64,000 bases of DNA from Melampsora larici-populina 98AG31 (GCF_000204055.1 NW_006768882.1:1-64000), one strand, 5' to 3'; counted from the first letter of the stretch, positions 12,465 to 23,422 are shown. The notes: a model not told the origin generated them from the letters alone. A program made the numbers and translations.

Positions 12465-12541
12465 ATAAGTAGATTATTTTTTCAAATTCAATCAATTGTA
12501 TTTTAAGTTTCAACTAACATCAAATCTTATTATTGTATTAC
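12465..12541 (+). other. AT-AC intron in hAT-2 transposase
   Basis: The exon before it ends LYLK and the exon after starts MLAQVTDSG. The 77-nt intron begins ATAAGT and ends TTAC. No GT-AG choice nearby keeps the frame. In hAT-3 the matching intron (63907..63975) begins ATAAGC and ends TTAC, follows an exon of the same length (213 nt) and resumes with ATGTTAGCTCAA. The donor resembles U2-type AT-AC introns, not the U12 ATATCC type. Confidence 0.55.
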
Positions 12542-13380
12542 ATGCTCGCTCAAGTTACTGACTCAGGTATGAATAATAACACCATGTCCAGAGAGATGCA
12601 CAAGCAACTTCAGGCTCTATCCGAACAAGTCGGCTCCGAAGTAACATCAACTACCGATATCAACAACTCACAATCACAAATGCTTTCCGATACTGAAACT
12701 ATCAAATCAGTTAAACCGATGGCCAAATGGACAAACTCGTACACATGGGACCCGAAGCGTATGCACCATTTCTGTGCTTGTCACAAGCTCGGTCTTGTTG
12801 TCAAGCATGGACTTGCTGCCTTAGGAATCAATGCACGCGCTGGGCCTGCGAACAAGGAGGTAGTACTTGGACGATTCCCTGTAGTCAATATCATGCCCGT
12901 TAAAGAAGAGGAAGAAGATGAAAATGATGATAGTGTGGCAATTGACCTTGATGATGAAGATGAAGAACCGGATCACCAACCTGATGAGCTTCCTGAGGAA
13001 GATCATCATAGCGACTCAGAAGAGGTCTCCGATGTCGATGATCCAGACAAAGATGACGAAACTCGACGCATTCGCAAGTCTCTTATGGACCCACCTGAAA
13101 GTCGGTCTCCATCATCCAACACGATGGCAACTCTGTACAAGAACTGTCTCACAGTGTGTCGCCGCTTGACCCGAAGTGCTTCTTGGAGGCGAGTTTTCAA
13201 ACGTCGAATGAAGGCCAAAGGCCTCTCTGTACGGCCTTTATCTGCAGGTTATGGTATCCGGTGGGACGCTGACCATGACCGCCAATCACGAGCTTATGAG
13301 GCACGTGAGGTAAGTCTATGTATCTATCTAATCATCTTGTATACTTGTGATTTCTGCTAATGGTGTATTCATTTTCAATG

Positions 13381-13598
13381 GGGCGGATACCCAAAGGCAC
13401 GACGGTATCCGCTAGTTCCATGAGGGCTGAGGATGAGCGGCCCCGCGGATCACAGACACGGGGACCCCGGGCCTAGCAGAAACTAGGCCAGAGAAGAGTA
13501 CAAACCCAAGAGAGGAAAATCTCTGAGTCAGAGTTTTCCATCATCCCTCAGACCTCTCAACGATAGACGCAAGTTCGCAGAAAATTTAGTAGAAATTT
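13381..13598 (+). repeat. Ngaro split direct repeat A1
   Basis: About 218 bp starting GGGCGGATACCCAAAGGCAC, repeated almost without change at 19720-19941 (A2). It contains GC-rich stretches (CGGCCCCGCGG, GGGGACCCCGGGCC). In split-repeat retrotransposons A1 and A2 let a circular intermediate be rebuilt. Confidence 0.8.
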
Positions 13599-13825
13599 TT
13601 TTTTCTTTATTTCCTTTATTTTCATACATTGAACAAGAAGAGACATAACTGAAGAAAAACTAGAAACAAGAACATATATCCATTAAAAAGAACTTATATA
13701 AACTAACCAACAAGAATAACCCTTAGAAATTCCAGTCTTATCTCAAAGTCAATACACAATCCCCCCCTCAAATACATTCTTATTCCCTCTCAAAGTACAT
13801 CCTATCACCACCTTCACCCGTACAA

Positions 13826-15954
13826 ATGTCAGCCGAAGAGTTACGAGAAGCAGCGGCAGCAGCAGAGTTAGGACCAAGGATCGCAGCACCTGGAAATGCG
13901 ACCACTAAGAAACCGACCGGGGGAAAAGGAAAACAGGTGAACACCAGGAGCAAGAAGACGGCCAAGCATCTAGAGAAAGAAAACGAAGATGTCAACACGG
14001 ATACTTTGATGCAAGAGAGTGGTCAATCTCAACTGGATACATCGAGGTCTGCAAAAGATCCAGGAATTAGCAACCAAACGAACCTGGTAGAGACAGATCA
14101 ACCAAACGAAGACCTTCAGGAGGACACTTCAAGAGAAGTAGGAGGCGATGACGATCAGGTAGATGAAGGTAGAAATGAGAAGGGAGGAAACTTGATCGGT
14201 TTACGTAAGTAAGGTTCCAAAAACTAGTGTATTCAGTCCTTATTCAATAAGATTTTTCCGGTTAAATTCCGATGAGTGTAGGGTTGGAAGGAGAGAATGA
14301 TTCCGGTTGAAGTCCGAAGAACAAATTTCTATATATAAATAAGCTTGATTCCGGTTAAATTCCGAAGGAGGAATACTCAGGTAGCTTGATTCCGGTTAAA
14401 GTCCGAAGAGTTTGTGGTGGAAGTGATAAAGACTGCCATATAGAGACATGATTAGAGATAAAAGCGTTGTGGAGCGATAGATTAGAAAGATAAGTTGCTT
14501 ACGATACATGTCCTTTGAACTCCCGGATTAGAACCAGATATCGATGACATCATTGAAGGCCCTGATATTTGCCTAGCACACGGGAAATGGATAAGTGGCA
14601 TAAAATCAGCATTCGAGAAAGGGAAGACCAAGAGACTAGAGATGTTAGAGAAGTCGTACACAAGCTGGTGTAAGAAGATGAATACGAAAGAGAGAGATCC
14701 AAGGCTGTATGATGAAGATAGTGAAGGTGAGAGAGTATAGAATTTAATCAAGATACAGAAAGAAATGATCTGATGTGGAGTGCATGATTGATAGAAGAAG
14801 ATGAAGAAAAGAGCAGTGATGAAGACGAGCAACCAACGAAAAAAGTGAAGAAGAAGAAAGACGAACCTAGTACAGAGTTTGAAGAAGGTACAACTTTGAG
14901 TCACACGATGCCACGCCTGTCAGAATATTTTGATAAATTTATGACCAACAAGAACAGACACGTACCGGTATCGATCTTTAACGTAAAGTGGTTATTACTT
15001 GACAAAGCCCACATGAGCACGAAGAAAACCAAGGTCTCTAGTTGCTCGTCAGACGTCATATCTTACCACGGTTTGCCAGTTCCGAGTGAGTGGAGGCTGT
15101 CCAGTGCTGAGTGGTCGAAGAGGTTCGACTTAATGGTACAATACCATAAAACTATCTACGACAAACTTCCCGGTCAATTGTCCCACCCAATAGCCCCGAG
15201 ACTCATCCTTCATAAAGCGGTGGTACTAGAGATCCAGACGGAGAATCAAGGCAGGTGGATGCCTGCGTTTCGGTACAATATAGCCCAAAGACAAAACGTC
15301 TGGGAACATCGACTAGCGGACGGGAAGATGTCTGATGTGGGAACGAGGAACAAATTATTGGTTAGGCAGGCGATCAGAGACTCGGAGTTTGCTAAAGATG
15401 ACGTTTTTGACGACAATCCCTACGCCATTGGGTATGCGCTCCAAAACCAGAGCCCCATCGATGGACAGATATACCCAGAGTATCATTCGTGGGATGGTTT
15501 TAATATTATCAACGAGTTGAAGCTAGAAGGTACAGGAGGACGATTAGTGTCAGCGTTGAACCCCCTCCCGTCGTCTTCTTATCGTGATACCAACGTAGCT
15601 GCAGGCCCCTCACGAAATCGTAATGGAGGAAGAGGAGGTAGACCCTTTAATCAAAATCATCGAGGTCGGGGTCATTTTAACGGAACGCGTAGATCTTATC
15701 CTATGAATTCCAGCCATAATCAGTCTTACCTCGGAAATCACTTTAACGAGTTTCATAACGCTGGTCCAAGCAACTACGGAGGCGGTCAGGTGCAATGGCC
15801 AAGGGGTGGTAACGGTGCTGGACAACGACCCGCTATAGGTCCGGGTAGCTTCGTACCTCAAACTAGACAGTTGATGTTAGAAGGAGCGCATACAGCTAGT
15901 GGAGGTAGTGCTGCTGGTGAGAAAGGAAAAGGACAAGGGGGAGGAAGCAAGTAA
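13826..15954 (+). CDS. Ngaro Gag-like protein
   Basis: Three exons, 13826..14204, 14532..14726 and 14795..15954, give 577 residues with no stop. The N-terminal third is charged and low-complexity (Ala-rich start, then Lys and Glu/Asp). The middle (about residues 260-420) is the conserved part (VQYHKTIYDKL, HPIAPRLILHKAVV, GRWMPAFRYN). The tail is Gly/Arg/Asn-rich (GGRGGRPFNQNHRGRG), as in RNA-binding Gag proteins. The first intron contains four copies of a TTCCGGTT(A/G)A(A/G)(A/T)TCCGA motif. A donor site overlaps the stop: exon 3 can also end at 15950 and splice to the Pol frame at 16167. Confidence 0.65.
14253..14412 (+). repeat. Four CCGGTTRAAKTCCGA repeats in the first Gag intron
   Basis: Four copies of CCGGTTAAATTCCGA or close variants, spaced 45-75 bp, lie inside the intron 14205..14531. 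Each copy is partly self-complementary (CGGTT...TCCG). They are not found elsewhere in the window. A role in splicing or packaging is possible but not shown. Confidence 0.5.
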
Positions 15955-16166
15955 GTAACCAAATGATCAGAGGACCCTGAATAGGTGTAATGAGAAAAGA
16001 ATAAGAAATGAAAAATACCTTTGATATAGACAGACCTCTATGAGACAAATCGCTGTACCCCCTCTTTCCTTTCCAGAATGACATACTCTGAATTAAAGTG
16101 TAATGAAAGTCAAGTGAACTGATTCTTCGTATGACCCCCACCTCCATTTATCTATGTGTCTAATAG

Positions 16167-19100
16167 AAGTCGAGACCGTGAAGTCGTGAGATTAGAGAGA
16201 GTTGAGCGACCCAGAGAGATCAGTCCAAATAGAGATACTCGATGGCCGTCCAAAGCGAGCTGCGACATGAAATTAGACGAGTGGAAAGAACTCTTGAAAG
16301 AATGTAACCTGACCGAGAAGTGGGACCACGTGATGAAATCTTTGACAACAGGATTCCATCAAGGAATTCCCGATCATAACTTAGGAAACCTCAGGTGGTT
16401 TACACCAGACAATCATACCTCGGCATTAGCAGTGAAAGAAAAGATAATGAACAGTTTGTATGAAGATAAGAGAGCCGGAAGAGTGTTTGGGCCATTTACC
16501 CACGAGGAGGTACATAGCAGATGGGGATTCTTTAGGTCAAACCCTATGGGTAGTGTAGTGAACAACGATGGATCATTAAGAATGATTAATGACTTATCCT
16601 TCCCTAAGAAAAACCCAGCCAAAGAGAAGAAGAAAAAGATAGACTCACACGTCGAGAACCCCGGGCCGCGAGCGGACGACTGGACAGCTTCACACGTCGA
16701 AAACCATTCAGATGACGCAGACAGGTTGCTGAAAGAACTTTCTTACCCGGATGATGATAGAAATATACCTTTGGTTAACTCCTTCGTGGATAAAACAGAT
16801 TTCAGAACATCATGGGATGATTTTTGGGTGGTAGCAAAGTTCTTCCGAGAAAATACGGGGAAGTCCTTACTGTTGGCGATTTACGATTGGCGGAAAGCGT
16901 ATAGACAAGGCCCTACGCACAAATCACAGTGGCGCTTCTTAATGATAAAGGACTTCAATAATAGATTGTGGGCAGATACAAGGATCGCCTTCGGTGGGGT
17001 AGCAGGGTGTGGGACGTTTGGCTGAATGGCAGATGCTTGGCGAGATATAATTAGGTCCTTATTCCCATTAAAGGCAGTCTTTCGATGGGTTGATGACAAC
17101 CTGTGCATCAAAGAGGAAGGGGACCTGGTGAGCATGCAAGATGTTATTCAAGTCAGTAATAGCCTAGGAGTGCAATCGAATTCAGAGAAGTTTAGTGATT
17201 GGAACGTAGAGCAAAAGTATCTAGGATTCATCTGGAATGGAAAGCAGAAAACTGTCAGGTTACCAGAAGAGAAATTAAAAGAAAGGATCCAACAAGTAGA
17301 AGATTTACTCACCTTGGAAAAGAAATGGTCCAAAAAGGAGGCGGATAAAATCGTAGGCCAACTAGGTCACATCACGTATATACTTCCAAACATGCAATGC
17401 TACATGTGGGACCTTTATTGGTGGACCAATACGTGGTATAATCACCAAGCCACACGGGAGCTACCCAAGAAAGGAGCAAGGAGTGAGAAAATCTCCGAAG
17501 GAACACTTACGAAGTACATCTCTGCGATTAGGTCGTGGCACCTATTTCACAACCAACCATTCCCAGCCGAGAACGACGAGATGGTGAAGAAGTTGCTAAA
17601 AGCGGTGAGCGCCGCAGACGCGGCGAAGAAGGAGGCCCCGAAAGAGCAGAAGAGGCCGGTTGAATTGAGGCACATGGCTCAGTTGGTGAAGGCGTTGACT
17701 AAAGGAAGTAGACGGGAACAAGTTGCGTTGGCAGTAGCGACAACAGCGTTTTGGGGCATGGCGAGACTAGGAGAGTTGGTGTCTAATTCGAAGAAAAAGA
17801 GACAGGTGTTAGTGAAAGACGTCCTATGGTCCGGAGATTACAACTTCATTAAGATAGCGATCTACGAGGCGAAGACAGCCAAGCCCGGCGAAATTCAATG
17901 GCTGCACTTACAGAGAAGGCCCTCCCTCCTCGACCCGGTCAGAATGTTGTGTATATTGGTCGGATACGATGATGGGACGAAACGAAGAGACCCTCTCTTC
18001 TCTTACCTGGACAATGACGGTCAAAGAAAGACACTGTCAAAATCAGAGGCAATGGGCATCTATAAGAAAGTGTGGAACGAGGCAGATCCTGATAATAGGT
18101 TGAGTGGACACTCGTTTTGTGTCGGTGGTGCCACGCTACGATGGAACGATAAGAGACCACTGGAAGAGATAGTAACACTACACAAAATATAATATTTTCT
18201 GGGCAGAAAATTAAATTATTGATACACAAAAATATTGAGAGGCCAGGAGAAGGGCAAAAAATGAATAAAAATATGCATCTTGTTCCCTGCGTTGAGAACT
18301 TCACTCTGCATATTTTTCTGTATTTTTACAGTCCATATTGATAAGTGTACTAACAATAAACCTTCATAATCATCCAATTACAACCTGTAACAAGCACTGA
18401 AATTTGGCTCATTAGTGTTTAAAGAAACTTTTGATTTCTGAAAACACCTATAACTTTGTCAAATCTGCCTCAAAACACTCGATTTTAAGTGCATTAGAAA
18501 GCTGAACTCCACCTCTCGAACTTTCATAAGATCAAGAACTATGTAGCTAGTATGACAATCATTCTATGGATCTGTATGTACAAATGTATAAAAAAGATGA
18601 TATCTTTTTTAGCAAACCAGCATGCTGTGTGGTCCTATTATGAACTATTTGGAGGACAACTCCAGCTTACCAATGCACCCAAAATCGAGCGTTTTGGACC
18701 GGAATTGAAAAAGTTATGAGTATTTTGAGAAATCAAAAGTTTCTCTAAACACTAATGAGCCAAATTTCAGTGCTTGTTACAGGTTGTAATTGGATGATTG
18801 TGAAGGTTTATTGTTAGTACACTTATCAATATGGACTGTAAAAATACGCAAAAATATGCAGAGTGAAGTTCTCAACGCAGGGAACAAGATGCATATTTTT
18901 ATTCATTTTTTGCTCTCCTCCTGGCCTCTCAATATTTTTGTGTATCAATAATTTAATTTTCTGCCCAGAAAATATTATCTTTCTTGTAGTGTAAGGATGG
19001 GTAGGTGGGAATCAAAAGCGTATGAGTTATACTTACGAAAGTACTCCCCAGATCAAGAAGCGGACGCAAAGTACGTATGGGAGGTAATGGGAGATGGTTC

Positions 19101-19194
19101 GGTTATGGAATCAGTGGTAGATGGACAGAGAGCAGATCTACCCATAGATAAGTCGCTGATTCCGGTTGATACTTTGATCGGGATGGAGAAATAA
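16167..19194 (+). pseudogene. Ngaro Pol: reverse transcriptase and tyrosine recombinase, broken
   Basis: The frame is open from 16156; 16167 is a good splice acceptor joining it to Gag in frame. Reverse transcriptase: MINDLSFPKKN, the catalytic aspartate in AIYDWRKAYRQ, and FRWVDDNLC. A TGA at 17023-17025 splits it between CGTFG and MADAWRD. The protein then passes from MQCYMWDLYWW straight to ISEGTLTKYISAIRSWHLFH, the recombinase start, leaving no room for RNase H. Recombinase: first arginine in FWGMARLGEL; the HXXR box reads HSFC (codon TGT at 18118), so the second arginine is lost. The frame is cut at 18175 by the CACTA element and resumes at 18995 with GRWESKAYELYLRKY, which holds the candidate nucleophile tyrosine. 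Confidence 0.8.
18176..18991. mobile_element. CACTA-ended fold-back element inside the Ngaro recombinase
   Basis: The left end is CACTACACAAAATAT; the right end, read in reverse, is CACTACAAGAAAGAT, which matches the classical CACTA terminus. TAA flanks both sides (18173-18175 and 18992-18994), the 3-bp duplication expected for CACTA elements. The two arms are inverted copies over nearly the whole 816 bp, so the element is a long hairpin with no coding capacity. Removing it with one TAA restores an open recombinase frame (EEIVRMGRWES). The Tnp2 gene at 48-2717 is a possible source of transposase. Confidence 0.85.
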
Positions 19195-19487
19195 AATGAG
19201 AAGTTGAATGACCCAATTAGAAGCATGAGACGAGTGAGTGAGAGGAAGGAAGGTGCCTGGCGCCCCTCGAACATTGGAGGGAAGTTGAAGAGGAGAGAGA
19301 GGTTTCGAGGTTAGTGGCCAAGAAAGAGGTAGAACCCGAATGAGGCGTTCCTGTAGAGAGAGGTCGATCGGTGACAGACGAGAGATCGGCGGGAGAGGGG
19401 TGTCACGAGACAACGTTCCGTACAGACTCGGCCCCTGACAGAGTGGCTCTCCGCAGGCTCCGGACGTCACGTCCCGAGTAGTGGTAG

Positions 19488-20206
19488 CAGAGATCCACCC
19501 TAGCCAGGGAGTCTACGGCCCCAGGGCCCCCCCCCCAAACCCGTGCAATCCGACTCAATAAGAGTAGGAAGGCATAAAGAGGCTTCAAGGCTATGTGAGA
19601 TTCTTGACGTGACTGGGTAGTAGAAGCAAAGCAATGAAATGTAACAAGCTGTGATGTAAGATCACATATATGTAAACAGCCAATGATCCCCATAGCGTAA
19701 ATCACAGAGGATAATGGAATGGGGCGGATACCCAAAGGCACGACGGTATCCGCTAGTTCCATGAGGGCTGAGGATGAGCGGCCCCGCGGATCACAGACAC
19801 GGGGACCCCGGGCCTAGCAGAAACTAGGCCAGAGAAGAGTACAAACCCAAGAGAGGAAAATCTCTGAGTCAGAGTTTTCCATCATCCCTCAGACCTCTCA
19901 ACGATAGACGCAAGTTCGCAGAAAATTTAGTAGAAAAAATTTTTTCTTTCCTCCCACCCACCCCTTCGCCCACCACGCAGAGATCCACCCTAGCCAGGGA
20001 GTCTACAGCCCCAGGGCCCCCCCCCAAACCCGTGCAATCCGACTCAATAAGAGTAGGAAGACATAAAGAGGCTTCAAGGCTATGTGAGATTCTTGACGTG
20101 ACTGGGTAGTAGAAGCAAAGCAATGAAATGTAACAAGCTGTGATGTAAGATCACATATATGTAAACAGCCAATGATCCCCATAGCGTAAATCACAGAGGA
20201 TAATGG
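19488..20206 (+). repeat. Ngaro 3' complex: B1, A2, B2
   Basis: B1 (19488-19719) and B2 (19978-20206) are near-identical, each running from CAGAGATCCACCCTAGCCAG to GAGGATAATGG; visible differences are one C in the poly-C tract and G/A changes. A2 (19720-19941) lies between them. A unique pyrimidine-rich spacer (19942-19977) separates A2 from B2. Confidence 0.8.
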
Positions 20207-21367
20207 ACTTTAGGTTATTGATCAGATTCTTAGCGAAGACCTGGCCAAATTCCACTCGACAAACCGTCGGCGAGGTACCGATGTGAAGAAAGCGGCATAC
20301 TTTCAAGGTATAACTTTCAATGGTCGCGACTGGGAGGATCTCAATGCTCTCAATGAAGAACTATTAGTATGTATCAATTTAACTTCCATCAGCTGATTGA
20401 TACTGACTTTGCCTGTATCAATACAGCCATTTCTTTTGTTGACTAAACGGTTCAAGGAGAACAGCCCAAATGGATCAATTGTCCTACCAGAGTATTTGAT
20501 CTTGTTGGAATCTCTCAAAAAACGACAGGCTGCTTTAGAACAAGATGACCCGTTGTATCCTATGTTTGCGGAGATGGTCATCTGGATGGAAAAGTACTGG
20601 AATGAAGCTCTCAAGTGTGAGAGTCTTCTATTTGCGACCATCTTGAACCCACTATTTCGCCACCGATTCTTCGAAAAAACCTTTGGCCCCCAAGATTCCA
20701 AGTCTGTTGAGAGTCTCACAGCATTTACAAGCACATTCAATGTCCGCAAAACTGAGCACTCGGACCTCAACTCTCAGCGATCGTTGCACAACACGCAACC
20801 TACCTCATCAAGCTTGACCAGCGCAGTTTCATCTGTTTATCAACTCTTCACCCACGATGCTCAGGCTGAGCGCGAGGATGAGCTTAAGAGGTACTTGAAA
20901 GGCGATCATACCCTATTACCAGTGCTCAAAGATGGCGCAATTGATCCTGATTGCATATTGAAATGATGGAAAGTTAGTATTGATTTTCCTTTGTATCTAC
21001 ATGCGCCTGAAACAACACATTGCTAATCAGCAATGCCATTGTTTGTAGGATCACGAACATATCTATCCGGTCCTTGCGTCAATGGCACGCGATTACCTTG
21101 CAATCCCCGCTTCATCTGCAGCGGTTGAGAGATCTTTTTCAGCCGCTGCTGATGTTTGCTCAGCGAATCGAGGTCGATTGGCCCCACAAACCATTGAGAG
21201 GAATGTGGGTAGCCTGTTGTGGCTCCGTGAAAAGGTTGAACTGGTGGGTGAATGGGTAATGGTAGCCAGTACGCTAGCTAAGCATGCTGCAAAGGTTATT
21301 CTAAAATGAACATTTCTTGTATTTTTGATTGTCTTGAATAAAAAATAAGATTTATTTGTTTTGTGCC

Positions 21368-21587
21368 TAAAAGTCGCGCTAAGCCGCTAATTAGCGGTTT
21401 AGCTGAAAAAACCGCGCTAAGCTATTGACAAAGCTTAGCAGCATCAAATTTTTACCGCTAAGCTATTGTCTTAGCTTTAGCGGTAATGCGCTAAGATTTA
21501 GCGTTAGCGCGCCATTCCTTAGCGGGGCATTGCTAAGCTAAGCCAAGTGTGGGAATAACCTTGGCTTAGCTTAGCGAGCCACCGTTG
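21368..21587. repeat. hAT-2 right subterminal and terminal repeats
   Basis: Mirror of the left block: repeated GCTAAG, TAGCGG and CGCTAA words, ending in the inverted repeat GCCACCGTTG at 21587. It lies about 60 bp downstream of the transposase stop at 21309. Confidence 0.65.
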
Positions 21588-21594
21588 ATCAAGC

Positions 21595-21808
21595 TCTCTT
21601 TTCTTGGGCCTCTTCCGTGCAAATCAGATTAGCTTTTCTTCACGTTTCTCATTTACCCCGTTTCAATCTTTCCATAAAGCTCTCTTTGCTGCTTCGATTC
21701 TTAAGACTTGACCTCAATTCTCCAACCGTTTCAATCACTCCATCAAGCTTCCTTTGCTGCTTCGATTCTTCAGACTTGGCCTCATTTCTCCAATCACCCT
21801 TTTCGACT
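21595..21808 (+). promoter_or_regulatory. 5' leader of the Myb-like gene with an internal duplication
   Basis: Pyrimidine-rich leader that continues the promoter region left of hAT-2. It contains a tandem duplication with a unit of about 68 bp, beginning TTTGCTGCTTCGATTCTT at about 21687 and again at about 21755. There is no coding sequence before the ATG at 21809. Confidence 0.4.
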
Positions 21809-23422
21809 ATGCCTCCAAAGTTACAGATCAAATCGGGAGTGAAGGTGTGACCTTTCATACTTGGCTGGACCCCGTCTAGCAATCATTTTAACTGACCTTT
21901 GTTTGCTTTGATCCAGATCCCTCGTGCTCGTCGAACTAAGTTACAGTTAGCAGAAGACCTCAAAAAGTCAGGAGAGAAAGTCACGGGCAAGCCAACCGCG
22001 GCCGCTGTGAAACAATCCCGCCTGGCTGCGAATGCACGCGCTGATCGTGGCTTGGTCTCCTCGAGTGCGAGCAAGATGACGAAAGACCAACCGGGCCCTT
22101 CCTTTGATCTTGTTGATTACCAATCCATCATCGCCTACCTTACCAGCCCTAATATCCGAAAAAGTCTATTTGGTGCGGGTAGCCAGACCAAGGTTACCGG
22201 CTTGTCGATGCAACCCAGTAAATTATTACAACCACTGGCAATCAAGATCAACAGCAGCTATAACGAGCAGCACAATTCCACCAAGATGCGATTAAATGGT
22301 TGATTGTTGTACATGCGGTTGAAGCGTTATAAGGCTAAGTACATGTCCACCAAGGCCTTCAGCGAAAGGACTGGCGCCGGCCTTTCTGCAAAAGACGTTG
22401 CTCGTGGTATCAAGACTATGGATGAACTGTTGGAATCCATGTGTCCGTGCTTCAACGACATGGATGCGTTATTCCGTGACAAGGGCAATGTGAATCCTTT
22501 CGGCGTTCTCAACAGTGGCGCTTCACCTGAACCTGAGCACTCCTCCGATGAGGAAATGGAAGGTCACCCAAACAGCGAAGACGACACTACTGATGGACTC
22601 GATCTTCCTCACGACGATCTCAGTAAGTGCTTGTGGTAGTGTCTTGGTCCTTTGGCTTGTCGAATGCGCTAACTTGCACCTCCCTTCACAGCCACGGATG
22701 TTGCTGTTTCACAAAGATTGCGAGCCCCATCTGAAGACCCTGGAGCTGAAGATCAATCAACAAATGCCGGAGGAACACAACCTGCTCCGATTGATCATGC
22801 GCTCAACAATCACTACCGCGGCTTTTTGGACAATGATTTGATGTCACCCCCGCCTACACCAAAGGACAATGATGAAGACCCTCAACCGCCTGCCAATCTA
22901 GACATTTCTAACACTTCCAGAGCTAAGAAGGCCACTGCGGAAAAATCCAAAGGTAAACACAAACGTTCCAAGAAGGATTCCCTTACTGCGGAAGAACGCG
23001 CTTTGGATTCGAGTTCCGATGAAGACGACAAACCCACTCAGTCAACCTCCACTCAGCGCGCTGCCGGGTCTCGCGCGCCCATTAGTCGACGGGCTTTAGA
23101 TCCCCTCCCATCAATCGATCCTTCCGTGGTACGAGGAAAAGAGCTGAAGCACCCAGTTGCAACCGCGATGCAAATTGGCAATGAAGCCAAACTCCAGATG
23201 TTAAGATCAGCCCAACAGGCCGACTTGGAAGCGCGCGACCGTGATCTGAACTGGCAGAAGGAGCGGTATTTCCTTGAACGTGAAGATGAGGCCAAAAGGC
23301 ACGCACTCAATTTACAAAACGATTGACAAGCGTTCTGTGAAAAACTAGTCCTTGGTGGAAAGACACCTGCTGAGTTAGAGGCCTTCCTTCGCCTCGTCTA
23401 TCCTGACCAGTCTTCCGCGTAA
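21809..23422 (+). pseudogene. Myb/SANT-like protein gene of the Harbinger element, two TGA codons
   Basis: Exons 21809..21844, 21917..22622 and 22692..about 23422. The conserved core (about residues 70-190) has IIAYLTSPNIRKSLFG, then MRLNG, LLYMRLKRYKAKY, TGAGLSAKDVARGI and MCPCFNDMDALF: a helix-rich DNA-binding type resembling Myb/SANT companions of Harbinger transposases and a family I associate with rust genomes. The C-terminal half is acidic/Ser-rich (SSDEEMEG), has a basic patch (KSKGKHKRSKK), then a coiled-coil-like stretch (RSAQQADLEARDRDLNWQKE). TGA at 22301-22303 sits where a Trp is expected (NG-stop-LLY) and TGA at 23324-23326 interrupts ND-stop-QAFCEKL. In Harbinger elements this protein brings the transposase to the ends; here that is inferred. 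Confidence 0.6.

Larger units (their letters stand above)
13381..20206 (+). mobile_element. Ngaro-type (DIRS order) tyrosine-recombinase retrotransposon
   Basis: The repeat order is A1 (13381-13598), genes, B1 (19488-19719), A2 (19720-19941), B2 (19978-20206): the split direct repeats that define Ngaro-like elements. There is no target duplication; AATGG is shared by the left junction and the right end, as expected for recombinase-mediated integration. It carries a Gag gene and a reverse transcriptase-tyrosine recombinase gene. It lies wholly within intron 5 of the hAT-2 transposase and in the same orientation. It is disabled by a stop in the reverse transcriptase, loss of a recombinase arginine, apparent loss of RNase H and a CACTA insertion. 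Confidence 0.8.
11013..21309 (+). pseudogene. hAT-2 transposase (BED finger, RNase H-like core, hATC), two nonsense codons
   Basis: Eight exons, all phase 0: 11013..11408, 11482..11640, 11702..12175, 12252..12464, 12542..13309, 20214..20366, 20427..20972, 21049..21309, together 990 codons. Domains: Ser/Thr-rich leader; BED-like finger (CLWCGKTG, then CPHR) in exon 3; the core with DVWTTKGNAHAF and TDSGMNNNTM; an acidic stretch (EEEEDEND) in exon 5; and a C-terminal hATC dimerisation domain (IYPVLASMARDYLAIPAS, VERSFS). Two TGA codons break it, at 11554-11556 and at 20964-20966 (before WKDHEHIYP). The intron after exon 5 holds the whole Ngaro element. The intron after exon 4 has AT...AC ends. 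Dead as it stands, but the gene structure is fully readable. Confidence 0.85.
10644..21587 (+). mobile_element. hAT-2 transposon (carries the Ngaro element)
   Basis: Terminal inverted repeats begin CAACGGTGGC at 10644 and end GCCACCGTTG at 21587, continuing as GCTAAGCTAA-type sequence. The flanks are ATCAAGC on both sides (10637-10643 and 21588-21594); hAT elements make 8-bp duplications and the eighth base differs here (C/T). Without the Ngaro insert the element is about 4.1 kb and holds one eight-exon transposase gene. It sits in the 5' leader of the Myb-like gene of the Harbinger element. Confidence 0.75.

Noticed and set aside
19403..20194. Minus-strand open frames in the Ngaro 3' repeats
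   Set aside because: They lie in the duplicated B1/B2 and A2 repeats, are not conserved with any protein family and occur twice because the repeats do.
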